Source: an uncultured Clostridia bacterium (GTDB taxonomy: Bacteria; Bacillota; Clostridia; TANB77; CAG-508). Taken from it: DNA of 44,090 nucleotides. Under the pieces are notes generated by a model. That model searched no databases. It was not told the origin of the DNA and saw nothing but the letters and a program-made list of their open reading frames with translations. Positions 17,364-25,127 of this stretch are shown piece by piece; within the stretch, counting starts at the first letter, position 1; each line of letters opens with the position of its first letter. The DNA lies in assembly GCA_948739805.1 (NCBI GenBank), contig CAPYID010000014.1, positions 1 through 44,090 of the forward strand. The letters are read 5' to 3'. The position numbers and the translations under genes were made by a program.

Positions 17364-17762
17364 ATGGTAAAATCAAATATCAAAAAAGAATTTAATTGTG
17401 ATATAGTAAAGTTATGGAATATTATTACTGATAATACAAAATATAGTTGGAGAAGTGATTTGTCAAAAATAGAAATAATTGATGATAAACATTTCATAGA
17501 ATATGCGAAAAATAATTATCCTACTTATTTCACGATTACTTCAAAAGAGAAATTAAAAGCATATAAATTTGATATAGAAAATACTAACATTAAAGGTAAA
17601 TGGATAGGGATATTTAAAAAGCTAGGTAATGGAAATATATTATTGGATTTTACAGAAGAAATAGAAACTAATAATTTCATAATGAAGTTATTAGCAAAAC
17701 CTTATTTGAAAAGTCAGCAAAAAAGATATATGAAAGATTTAGAAAAAGAATTAAATAAGTAG
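17364..17762 (+). CDS. SRPBCC (polyketide cyclase-like) family protein
   Basis: The protein has 132 residues, behind AGGAGAG. The START/SRPBCC helix-grip plan is visible: a first strand leading into VKLWNIITDNTKYSWRSDLSKIEII, then alternating strands and a C-terminal helix (LLAKPYLKSQQKRYMKDLEKEL). The ligand is unknown. Likely cargo, followed by the second copy of the cargo hairpin repeat. Confidence 0.72.
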   Translation: MVKSNIKKEFNCDIVKLWNIITDNTKYSWRSDLSKIEIIDDKHFIEYAKNNYPTYFTITSKEKLKAYKFDIENTNIKGKWIGIFKKLGNGNILLDFTEEIETNNFIMKLLAKPYLKSQQKRYMKDLEKELNK

Positions 17763-17763
17763 C

Positions 17764-17808
17764 ACAAATTACAATTTTATAGTTTGAAAGAGTTATAGTA
17801 AGTTGTCG
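17764..17808 (+). repeat. Cargo-associated hairpin repeat, copy 2
   Basis: This is closely similar to 1218-1262 over 45 bases, including the block after the hairpin (AGTTTGAAAGAGTTATAGT). It begins two bases after the SRPBCC stop codon. Confidence 0.7.
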
Positions 17809-17862
17809 TTAAAGTTAATAAAAAATTATATATAAAAAATAGCTGAAAGCATAGTAAAATGC

Positions 17863-17895
17863 GAGTTGCAACTTCAATTTGCGAAAGTGCAACTC
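17863..17895 (+). repeat. Inverted repeat upstream of XRE regulator
   Basis: GAGTTGCA (17863-17870) and TGCAACTC (17888-17895), with imperfect inner pairing (ACTTC/GAAAGT). It lies about 60 bases before the 17953 gene and may be its operator or an RNA hairpin. Confidence 0.55.
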
Positions 17896-17952
17896 AAATT
17901 TGGTGGCTCAAAACAACTCATTATTTTATAATTATTTTGAAAGGAGGTCAAA

Positions 17953-18690
17953 ATGACTTTTGGAGAAAAAATATATAAATTAAGAAAAGAGAATGGATTA
18001 TCACAAGAGGATTTAGCAGACAAATTAAAAGTATCTAGGCAATCAATTAGTAAATGGGAAACAGATTGTGGTTATCCAGAAACAGAGAAAATTATTAAGT
18101 TAGCAAAAATTTTTAATGTAACTATTGATTATTTATTAGTAGATGATAATACTTCAATATTAGAAAATAAAGAAACAAAAGATGGATTATATGTCAATAG
18201 GGAGAAAATAGAAGAATTTTTACTTTATGAGAATAAAAAAACATTAAAAATTTCACTAGCTTTTGGAATTTTTGTATCAAGTTTAGCATTTTCATATTTA
18301 GATATTTCAAAATTTAATGATTTAGGCATTTTAATATTTATGTTGCTGTTTATAATTTCTATATGCTTGTTAATATCTATTAAGTTTGTAGATAACCCAT
18401 ATAAAGAAATTTATAAACAAAAGCTATTTGCTGATAAAACAGTAAAAAATGAATTTATAGTGTCTTATAATGAGAAGAAAAAAAGAAATCATTTTTTTGC
18501 AATATTAGGAACTTTTTTAATATGCTTTGGCTTTTTATTCATACCATTATTATCATTTGAAAATACCAGATTAGAGAATATCTTTTTGGAAATAGGAATG
18601 ATTATAGCAGGAATAGGAACTTTTCTAATTATATATTTCTTTAGGAGTAAAAAAGTTATGAATTATATTATAAATAGTGAGGAGTGTTGA
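17953..18690 (+). CDS. XRE-family helix-turn-helix regulator with membrane domain
   Basis: The protein has 245 residues, behind AAGGAGG. Residues 1-62 are a Cro/cI HTH (KIYKLRKENGLSQEDLADKLKVSRQSISKWE). Four hydrophobic spans follow in two pairs (about 98-140 and 182-230). It shares its plan with the regulator at 1353. The next gene starts 3 bases after its stop, so the two form a small operon, probably a membrane sensor with an exported partner. Confidence 0.82.
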   Translation: MTFGEKIYKLRKENGLSQEDLADKLKVSRQSISKWETDCGYPETEKIIKLAKIFNVTIDYLLVDDNTSILENKETKDGLYVNREKIEEFLLYENKKTLKISLAFGIFVSSLAFSYLDISKFNDLGILIFMLLFIISICLLISIKFVDNPYKEIYKQKLFADKTVKNEFIVSYNEKKKRNHFFAILGTFLICFGFLFIPLLSFENTRLENIFLEIGMIIAGIGTFLIIYFFRSKKVMNYIINSEEC

Positions 18691-18692
18691 GT

Positions 18693-19127
18693 ATGAAAAA
18701 GTTTATTATAATTGCTATAATAATTATTATAATGCTTATTGGAACGATTATTTTAATAAATGTTAATAATAAAAATGAGAAAAATGAAATCGCAAGTGTT
18801 TCAAAGAAAGCACAAATAGTAGAAGTTTATGATTTTTCTACTAATGAACTGATAACCAAGTATGAAAAGCAAGAAGATATAAATGATTTAATGAAAAAAT
18901 TAGATGTTGATAAATGGGATATGGGAAATACTAATAGTGAAGATTTAGGAAAATATTTAATAAAAATGTATCAAGCACCAACTAAAAAAGTGTTACAAAA
19001 AGATGATTCTAAAATGAATGAAATTGGAACTATGATAATTTATGAATCTGGGGAATATGTAGATTTTAATATTGGAGGAATGAAATTAACTTTTAAAACA
19101 GATACAAATTTATCAAATATATTTTAA
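18693..19127 (+). CDS. Exported, membrane-anchored small protein
   Basis: The protein has 144 residues from the ATG at 18693, with GAGGAG upstream. An N-terminal membrane span (about 3-25) precedes a compact domain of unknown family (KKAQIVEVYDFSTNELITKYE ... EIGTMIIYESGEYVDFNIGG). It pairs with the XRE membrane regulator before it. There is no lipobox. Confidence 0.6.
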   Translation: MKKFIIIAIIIIIMLIGTIILINVNNKNEKNEIASVSKKAQIVEVYDFSTNELITKYEKQEDINDLMKKLDVDKWDMGNTNSEDLGKYLIKMYQAPTKKVLQKDDSKMNEIGTMIIYESGEYVDFNIGGMKLTFKTDTNLSNIF

Positions 19128-19131
19128 GAGA

Positions 19132-19152
19132 TAAATTACAATTTTGTGTTTA
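19132..19152 (+). repeat. Cargo-associated hairpin repeat, copy 3 (core only)
   Basis: TAAATTACAATTTTGTGTTTA shares the hairpin core of copies 1 and 2 and also lies just after a gene end. The flanking block is not kept. Confidence 0.5.
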
Positions 19153-19257
19153 GGTAGGAGTTGAAAAAAGAAAGTGAAAATATTATTTACTGACTAATAA
19201 AAGCGAAAAACAAATATTACAAACACCCTTGTATATACTATAATATATCATATCGGA

Positions 19258-19311
19258 GTGTAAATCATATTACGATAGAGAGTTAAAATTGCAATTTACA
19301 CACGTTATAAT
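19258..19311 (+). promoter_or_regulatory. Promoter and inverted-repeat operator of the RHH gene
   Basis: GTGTAAAT (19258-19265) and ATTTACAC (19294-19301) form an exact inverted repeat. The right arm lies inside a promoter spacer (TTAAAA 19283-19288, 17 bp, TATAAT 19306-19311). The DNA-binding protein encoded next may regulate itself here. Confidence 0.6.
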
Positions 19312-19331
19312 AGTGTAGCAAGGAGGTAGAA

Positions 19332-19658
19332 ATGAGTATATTTGAAGATCGTTTATGGAAAAAAGATAAAATTTTAAGAAGAAGAATAGAAATAGATAAT
19401 ACCTTGTATGAAGGTTTAATAAAAATTGTAGAAGAATACGATACAGATATAAGTAATTTAGTAAATATGGCGATAGAAAATTTAATTAATACAGAGAAAG
19501 TGGAACTATATGAAAGAGCAAAAGAAGAAATTGTAGAAGCTCATAACTTTTCAATAAGAGAAGGATTTTATAGAGAGTTAGAAAAGTTAAAGTCTAAGTA
19601 TGGAATATCTGTATATAAATTGACAAATATTGCAATTTATAATGCTTTGAATGATTAA
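19332..19658 (+). CDS. Small protein with two ribbon-helix-helix-like segments
   Basis: The protein has 108 residues, behind AAGGAGG. Two segments fit the RHH pattern of a strand followed by two helices: RRIEIDNTLYEGLIKIVEEY..DISNLVNMAIENLI (about 17-54) and SIREGFYRELEKLKSKYGISVYKLTNIAIYNAL (about 72-105). RHH proteins usually bind DNA as dimers; a tandem copy would act as a single-chain dimer. The upstream inverted repeat supports autoregulation. The function is otherwise unknown. Confidence 0.58.
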   Translation: MSIFEDRLWKKDKILRRRIEIDNTLYEGLIKIVEEYDTDISNLVNMAIENLINTEKVELYERAKEEIVEAHNFSIREGFYRELEKLKSKYGISVYKLTNIAIYNALND

Positions 19659-19663
19659 AATAT

Positions 19664-19691
19664 AAAGAACTAGATAATCTAGTTCTTTTTT
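19664..19691 (+). terminator. Intrinsic terminator after the RHH gene
   Basis: AAAGAACTAGAT and ATCTAGTTCTTT form an almost uninterrupted hairpin followed by a run of T. Confidence 0.85.
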
Positions 19692-19763
19692 GATGGAATT
19701 TTTTTAATAAATTTTTATTACTTAGATAGGCACATAATAGAGAGTGTTTTACAACATTTGAGG

Positions 19764-19842
19764 GTTGACTAATTATAAAAAACTAACTATAATTATAAAT
19801 GTATTAAAATATAGAATATACAAGAAAGGAGGAAAAATGTAA
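19764..19842 (+). other. Promoter, ribosome binding site and immediate start-stop (ATG-TAA)
   Basis: TTGACT (19764-19769), a 17-bp spacer, TATAAT (19787-19792), then AAAGGAGG (19825-19832) and ATG (19837-19839) followed at once by TAA. No frame downstream is open for more than a few codons. This may be a small regulatory RNA with a start-stop element, or the head of a lost gene. The transcript would run toward the convergent XRE gene. Confidence 0.6.
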
Positions 19843-19922
19843 GCTACAAAAAAGTAATATGGAGTAATAGTAGAAGAACTTTATACAATAAATAGAAAAA
19901 ACTAATGGCATTAAAATAAGAA

Positions 19923-19948
19923 AATATCCATAGTACAGTATGGATATT
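19923..19948 (-). terminator. Intrinsic terminator of the minus-strand XRE gene
   Basis: AATATCCATA and TATGGATATT form a 10-bp hairpin just after the stop codon; on the minus strand it is followed by TTTCTTATTTT. Confidence 0.7.
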
Positions 19949-20225
19949 AAGACTCAAAATATTTAGATGTATTTTCAAATAATTGATTGTAAGTAATACC
20001 TAGAATATCACAAATGGCTTTCTGCTCGAAATCACGAATAAACAAAGTATTAGCTTCAATACGAGATATATCAGAATGGTATAAAGTAACACCTAATAAA
20101 GCAAGTTTATTAGATAATTCTACTTGCGAAATTCCTTTCTGTTCTCTATATTTCTGAATGTTAGCACCAACAATATTTGAATATCCATTTAATTTCTTCG
20201 TTTTCATATATATAGTATTACTCAC
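19947..20225 (-). CDS. Small XRE-family helix-turn-helix repressor
   Basis: The protein has 92 residues from a GTG at 20225 (GAGGTGAG context); an internal ATG at 20207 is possible. Almost all of it is a Cro/cI HTH (GANIQKYREQKGISQVELSNKLALLGVTLYHSDISRIEA). The start region lies in a 50-base inverted repeat. It is the only minus-strand gene in this half of the window. A role as immunity or maintenance repressor is likely but not shown. Confidence 0.8.
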   Translation of the reverse strand: MSNTIYMKTKKLNGYSNIVGANIQKYREQKGISQVELSNKLALLGVTLYHSDISRIEANTLFIRDFEQKAICDILGITYNQLFENTSKYFES

Positions 20226-20259
20226 CTCATAAAAATACTTTTAAATAATAATACTATAT
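20210..20259 (-). promoter_or_regulatory. Inverted repeat at the start of the minus-strand XRE gene
   Basis: ATATAGTATTA (20210-20220) and TAATACTATAT (20249-20259) are exact inverted copies flanking the ribosome binding site, fitting an operator for the encoded repressor or an RNA hairpin. Confidence 0.6.
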
Positions 20260-20417
20260 TTTTTTAAAATATTCTTTGCGTACATAGAAAAGAAAAAATT
20301 AGAAGGAAGAATGAGATATTATAGAGAAACGCATTATATATTAGTTTTATTGAAAATTTTTATAATTCAGAAAACTATAATGTAAAAGATAAAAATAATT
20401 AAGAGGAGGTTATAAAA

Positions 20418-20738
20418 ATGCAAGAAAAAGAAATGAAAGAGTTAATTGATAATTTTATAGATTCAAATAAAAGAAATATGAATGAAGAAATGGAAAGTTT
20501 TTTTGATGATTTCGAGGAATTTGTTGAAATAAGGCTTGATTTGGTATGTAATAAACTTAAAAACATGGAAAGATATAAGAAATTTCAAGACAAATATAAT
20601 AAAGCACATGATTACTTTTCAACAAGAATACCAGAAACAGAAGTAAATGAATTTGAAAGAAATATGAATAAAACGCACGAAATGGAGAAAGTTTATATTT
20701 ACTTGCAAGGCTTGAGTGATGGAAGAATAACAGTATAA
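20418..20738 (+). CDS. Acidic helical protein of unknown function
   Basis: The protein has 106 residues, behind AGAGGAGG. It is very acidic at the N-terminus (EEMESFFDDFEEFVEIRLDL) and helical throughout, with no Cys-rich or membrane segment. It stands alone between the XRE gene and its decayed paralogue. Confidence 0.55.
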   Translation: MQEKEMKELIDNFIDSNKRNMNEEMESFFDDFEEFVEIRLDLVCNKLKNMERYKKFQDKYNKAHDYFSTRIPETEVNEFERNMNKTHEMEKVYIYLQGLSDGRITV

Positions 20739-20775
20739 ATCCTATAAGTTTGATAACATTGTAAAATAATAATAA

Positions 20776-20870
20776 TTAATCAAACATATTATCAGTATCT
20801 TCAAATAATTGCTCATAGGACACACATTAAGAATTTTAAAAAATGCAATAATTTTAAAATCTTTTAATAA
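20776..20870 (-). pseudogene. Decayed C-terminus of a second XRE-like gene
   Basis: Minus-strand translation gives KDFKIIAFFKILNVC and, in a shifted frame, YEQLFEDTDNMFD-stop, matching the end of the intact XRE protein (RDFEQKAICDILGITYNQLFENTSKYFES). One frameshift separates the pieces and no N-terminus is left. This explains the 190-base gap before the receiver gene. Confidence 0.6.
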
Positions 20871-20930
20871 CGCCAAACACGATAAAAGAAATAAAGATAT
20901 TTAATAATAAAGAAGGAGCTAAGCAATAAT

Positions 20931-21326
20931 ATGAACCCAAAAGTTAAAATAATAATTGCAGATGATAATAAGGAATTTTGCAATTTTCTAGCAAGATATT
21001 TAGGAAAATATAATAATATAGAAATTTTAGGCATTGCAAATAATGATGAGGAAGAAATTTATATGATAGAAAACTTGAAACCAGAAGTCGTAATAACAGA
21101 TCTTTTAAGAAATAATAGATATACAGGTTTAGATATTATTAAGAAGTATTATGGAACAAAAAACTCTCCCGAATTTTTAGTTATTTCTGCTGATAGAGAG
21201 CAAGATGTAATAAGGAATGAAGTAAAGGTTGCAGGATATATAGAAAAGCCTTTTACAAATTATAATATAATGTATGAAAGTTTAATTAAGATAAAAAAAG
21301 AATTAGAAGATAAGAGAAATATTTAG
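20931..21326 (+). CDS. Stand-alone response-regulator receiver protein
   Basis: The protein has 131 residues, behind AAGGAG. It is a complete receiver (CheY-like) domain: D11-D12, phosphorylatable D57 (VVITDLL), S86 (VISA) and K106 (EKPF). The sequence around IIIADDNKEFCNFLARYL is closest to Spo0A-type receivers. There is no output domain, so it probably works by protein-protein contact, perhaps as a phosphorelay step feeding the Spo0A-like protein at 38499-39221; that link is inference. No histidine kinase is encoded in the window. Confidence 0.85.
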   Translation: MNPKVKIIIADDNKEFCNFLARYLGKYNNIEILGIANNDEEEIYMIENLKPEVVITDLLRNNRYTGLDIIKKYYGTKNSPEFLVISADREQDVIRNEVKVAGYIEKPFTNYNIMYESLIKIKKELEDKRNI

Positions 21327-21371
21327 AATAGGATAATAATACATTAACAAATGAGAAAAGGAGAATTTGGA

Positions 21372-21842
21372 TTGGAAAATATGAGTAAAGAAGATTACAT
21401 AGGATCTACTAAAGAAATAGATAAATGGATGTACGAAAAAACAATTAATTTAAGAAAGATATGTAATGATAAAGATTTTGAAATTTTAAAAAAATTAGGT
21501 ATTAAATGTAACAATTTAGTATGTTCTGAATATGAATTTGCAGTTTTATTAATAAAAATGTATGAATATTATGACTATGAAAAGCTAAAAAGAAAAGAAA
21601 AATTAACAAGTAAGGAAGAAAGAATACTAGATGAATATATATATGAACAATCATTAAGGGAAAAAGATGTAAAAAAAGGATATATAACAAGTGAAATAGA
21701 AGAAAGAAGCTTAGATGGTACAGGAGTAAGCCTTGAAGAATATGAAAAACTATTATCAAAATTAGATACTAGAAATATGGAAATAAAGTTACAACAGGAA
21801 ATAAGAATAATTGAGAGAAGAGAACGTAAACTATTAAGATGA
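21372..21842 (+). CDS. Charged helical protein of unknown function
   Basis: The protein has 156 residues from a TTG at 21372, 8 bases after AAAGGAG; ATG at 21381 is an alternative, and the ATG at 21351 precedes the ribosome binding site. It is rich in Lys and Glu, with likely coiled-coil stretches (KEERILDEYIYEQSLREKDVKKGYI). No family is recognised. It probably shares a transcript with the receiver gene. Confidence 0.58.
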   Translation: MENMSKEDYIGSTKEIDKWMYEKTINLRKICNDKDFEILKKLGIKCNNLVCSEYEFAVLLIKMYEYYDYEKLKRKEKLTSKEERILDEYIYEQSLREKDVKKGYITSEIEERSLDGTGVSLEEYEKLLSKLDTRNMEIKLQQEIRIIERRERKLLR

Positions 21843-21848
21843 TTAATA

Positions 21849-21877
21849 TTCAAAAATACTTCAAAATTGTTTCATTG
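21849..21877 (+). promoter_or_regulatory. Triple-heptamer activator site C (transfer regulon)
   Basis: TTCAAAA (21849-21855), TTCAAAA (21860-21866) and TTCATTG (21871-21877), 11 bp apart, with a TATACT/TATAAC-like -10 about 20 bp on. It heads the SpoVG/ArdC operon. Confidence 0.8.
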
Positions 21878-21937
21878 TTTTTGTGATAAAAATAACTTAT
21901 ACTTATAACATAAGGTTTATATAAATAAAATGTAAAC

Positions 21938-22000
21938 AAAGAAAACAAAAAGAATCACACAGTAATAGATGTGGATTCAAGTTTGTTTTCTTTTTATTTT
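21938..22000 (+). terminator. Leader terminator-like hairpin ahead of the SpoVG-like gene
   Basis: AAAGAAAACAAA (21938-21949) pairs perfectly with TTTGTTTTCTTT (21982-21993), with inner pairing of GAATCACACA and TGTGGATTC, followed by TTATTTT. It sits in the leader after promoter C and just before GGAGG. Confidence 0.75.
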
Positions 22001-22012
22001 GGAGGTAAGTTT

Positions 22013-22747
22013 ATGAAAGAAAAACTAAAATTAGAAGCACAGGTTACAAAAGTAGAAAGTGAAAAAGCACCAGACCTAAAGGCGTTAGCATCTATACAAC
22101 TTGGGGGATTTAGAATTAATAACATTAGAGTAGTCGAACGAGAAACATTGAAACATGGAGATATAAGACCTATAAAAAAGGTTTTGTTTCCACTACATAA
22201 AGGAGTAAATGCAGACGGAGAAACAGAATATAAAGATATTGTAACATTTGGAAAAGACGAAGAACAAGGCAAAAAGTTAAGAAATGTTATATCAAATATG
22301 ATTATAAAAGGATTAGAAGGAGAAGAAAGAACAACAAAAATTTCAAAAGAAACGGATTTTGAGATTGATAAAGACTTTGTGAGTGCATATATTAATCCTA
22401 CTCCAAATTCAGAAAAAATATTAGGAGCAGGAACTGTGTATTATGGTGGTCTAATAAGTATAAAACCAGTATATTTGAAAGAAGCTATAAATTCTACGAC
22501 TAATGAAAAATTTAATGTAATAAATTTTGAAACAAGAGTAAATAAAGACAATGAATATAGTGAGGTTGTTTATCCTAACCAAGAGGGATTAAGAAAAAAA
22601 TGTGTTGAAGAATCAATGAAATCACTAAAAAAAAACCAAGAGCAATTAAATGAAGATTCAAAAGATGAAAAGGAAGAAAAATCAACTAAGAAAAATTCTA
22701 ATAAAAAGAAAAAACAGAAAGAAGAGCAAGAAGATGCAGAATTATAA
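22013..22747 (+). CDS. SpoVG-domain protein with charged C-terminal tail
   Basis: The protein has 244 residues from the ATG at 22013, behind GGAGG. The N-terminal ~90 residues match SpoVG (VTKVESEKAPDLKALASIQL, then FRINNIRVVE and YKDIVTF), a small RNA/DNA-binding regulator; SpoVG-like proteins are common in clostridial conjugative elements. The long extra C-terminus, ending in a Lys/Glu-rich tail (about 200-244), is unlike the ~90-residue housekeeping SpoVG. It is the first gene of the site-C operon. Confidence 0.72.
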   Translation: MKEKLKLEAQVTKVESEKAPDLKALASIQLGGFRINNIRVVERETLKHGDIRPIKKVLFPLHKGVNADGETEYKDIVTFGKDEEQGKKLRNVISNMIIKGLEGEERTTKISKETDFEIDKDFVSAYINPTPNSEKILGAGTVYYGGLISIKPVYLKEAINSTTNEKFNVINFETRVNKDNEYSEVVYPNQEGLRKKCVEESMKSLKKNQEQLNEDSKDEKEEKSTKKNSNKKKKQKEEQEDAEL

Positions 22748-22804
22748 GAAATAGTAAGAGAAAATATATGATTTTGATTACATTAATAGATAGAGGTTTA
22801 AATA

Positions 22805-24085
22805 ATGGCAAAATCATTAGATAGAATAAAAAATTCAAGAGAAGATTTGGTAAATAAAATAATTGAAAATATGGAAAAAGGTTATATATTCCAAAGAGAA
22901 AAATGGAATAGTAACCTATTAAAACCACACAACGCATATTCAAATGCATATTATAAAGGAGCTAATCGTTTTAGATTGCTATATGAAGAAGATAGAAAAG
23001 GATATAATGACTCAAGGTGGCTAACTTATAAGCAAATAGAAAAGATTAATGAAGAAATTAAAGAAGAGGATAAAAAGTTAAAGGTAAGGAAGCATGAAAA
23101 AGGAACTTTATTAGAAAAGTGGATATGGCAAGAAGAACGTAAGATTACTAATGATGAAACAGGTGAAGAGGAAAAAATTATAGTTGACTTAAAAAGACCA
23201 ATAGTTAGATATTTCATTGTATTTAATGGTGAACAGATAGAAAATATAAAACCATTTGAATTAGAAAAAATGGAAGAAACAGATATTACAAGGACTGCAG
23301 ATACATTTATAAGGTCTTCATTATGTCCAATAGAAGAAAAAGTACAAGATAAGGCATATTATAGTCCAATAGACGATAAAATCACTTTACCACCAAGAGA
23401 TTCTTTTAAAAATGACAAAGCATTTATAGGAGTACTATTACATGAAATGTCTCACTCGACAGGGCATGAAGGAAGGATAGAACGAAAAATAAGAAATCTG
23501 TTTGGTTCTGATGATTATGCAAAAGAAGAGCTAAGGGCTGAACTCGCATCTCTTTTCTTACTTTCTGATTTAGGAATTTCAGATAAAGAAACATTTCAAG
23601 ATAACTCTAATTATTTGAAATCGTGGATTCAAGTATTAAAGGATGATCCAAACGAATTATTCAAAGCGTCAAATGAAGCAGAGATAATATCTGAATTTTT
23701 AAATGACAATTATGAAAAAGAAATGATATTAGAAAAGAAAAAAGAGGAAAATGCTAGAAAGAATGAAGAAGGAATACAACAAATAAGAAAACTACAAGTA
23801 AATATTAAAAATTGGTACAGAAAAGAGTTCCCAACAGATGAAGTAGGAGAGACATTAAATAATAATGTTAGTTTTTTAGATTTACACAATTTATTGTTTT
23901 AAAAAAAAGGACAAGGTGTATATGGACTACTTGGAGGAGATGCAGATTCAATAGTTAGAGAAAGATGCTTCCAAAAATTATCGGAATTAGAGGGCATTAA
24001 CTATAATGTAATATATGAGAAATGGTTAGATACAGATCAAATACAAGATACTAAACAAAAAGATGATGAGGAGATGTGCGTATGA
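22805..24085 (+). CDS. ArdC-like antirestriction protein interrupted by an in-frame TAA
   Basis: Residues 1-365 (22805-23899) match ArdC: an N-terminal single-strand DNA-binding domain (RIKNSREDLVNKIIENMEKG ... NAYSNAYYKGANRF) and a zinc peptidase-like domain with H213-E-M-S-H217 followed by GHEGR. ArdC protects incoming DNA from restriction. A TAA at 23900-23902 ends this frame, but the same frame stays open for 60 more codons with protein-like content (KGQGVYGLLGGDADSIVRER) to TGA at 24083-24085, where it overlaps the next start as ATGA. The second part thus looks like genuine C-terminus behind a nonsense mutation, or a read-through stop. Confidence 0.8.
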
Positions 24086-25125
24086 GCTATGAAATGTGTA
24101 ATAGAATAACTTTAAAACCTAAAACTAATCAAATATTCCTAAATACAACATCAAACAATGTTTATCCTAAAACATATAGTTTATGGGAATATATAAAGGG
24201 TAATAAATATTCAATGGAAGATAAGTTATTTTTTCTTATGGAAGATATGCTAGATGGAAACATTCAAATATCACAACAAAATAAAAATACAATTCCTTAT
24301 AAATATGCTTTAATAAAACTTAGAGAACATTACAGAAAAAATAATATAGACCATTTTAATGATAAATATGAGCAAAAGTATATAATTGCTAGAAACAGAA
24401 TATTAACAAAACTAGGACTACCAGAATATAATGGCGATTATTATGAGTTCAAAAAAGACAGAGAAGAAGACTATAAAAAATATGATGATTGGCAAAAGAA
24501 TAATAAAGAAGAATATGAAAAAAATATAGATGAAGTAAAAAGAGAGCTATATAAAGAAGAATTTAATATATTTAAAAGTGCTTTGAATGAAAAGGCAGAA
24601 GGCAAGTTCTTTTTTACAAATAAATATGGGAATATAATTGAATTTGTAAAAGAAACAAAATATGGATATAGATATTATCTTCATGATGAAATAAAAGACA
24701 ATTGCTTAATGGATTATAGAACAGCAGTTATAAGAAAAGATATAATGGAAGATGATGTATCAATTAGAGATGTAGAACATCCCTTATTATCAGAATATAT
24801 TGAAAAAAAGGTTAGTGAATATCCTCTAAATAGTCAAAGTAATGATTTAGAAAATGCAAAAGTTTTTATTAAATATTATGATCCTATAAGTGATAAGAAA
24901 TGGTATGCAATAGAAGGAGAAAAACAAGAAAATGATTATATAATGTATGGATATATAGGAGATAATGAAAGAGCAGAATTATCATATTTCTATTTATCTG
25001 ACTTAGAAAAAGATAATATTAAAGAAGTACAAATAACTACAGATAAAACTTTGTTAGAGATACTAAATATTAATAAACTACCTATACCTAATGAGTTAAG
25101 AACAGAAGAATTGGAGGTAGGGTAG
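24082..25125 (+). CDS. Protein with C-terminal DUF2958-like domain
   Basis: The protein has 347 residues from the ATG at 24082, coupled to the end of the ArdC frame. The N-terminal two thirds are charged and of unknown family (LREHYRKNNIDHFNDKYEQKYI; a KKYDDWQKNNKEEYEKN coil). The last ~90 residues follow the DUF2958 pattern seen in ArdC-associated polyvalent proteins: KWYAIEGEK...IMYGYIGD..AELSYFYLSDLE, then a C-terminal LLEILNINKLP. It probably acts with the ArdC-like protein on entering DNA. Confidence 0.58.
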   Translation: MSYEMCNRITLKPKTNQIFLNTTSNNVYPKTYSLWEYIKGNKYSMEDKLFFLMEDMLDGNIQISQQNKNTIPYKYALIKLREHYRKNNIDHFNDKYEQKYIIARNRILTKLGLPEYNGDYYEFKKDREEDYKKYDDWQKNNKEEYEKNIDEVKRELYKEEFNIFKSALNEKAEGKFFFTNKYGNIIEFVKETKYGYRYYLHDEIKDNCLMDYRTAVIRKDIMEDDVSIRDVEHPLLSEYIEKKVSEYPLNSQSNDLENAKVFIKYYDPISDKKWYAIEGEKQENDYIMYGYIGDNERAELSYFYLSDLEKDNIKEVQITTDKTLLEILNINKLPIPNELRTEELEVG

Positions 25126-25127
25126 TT

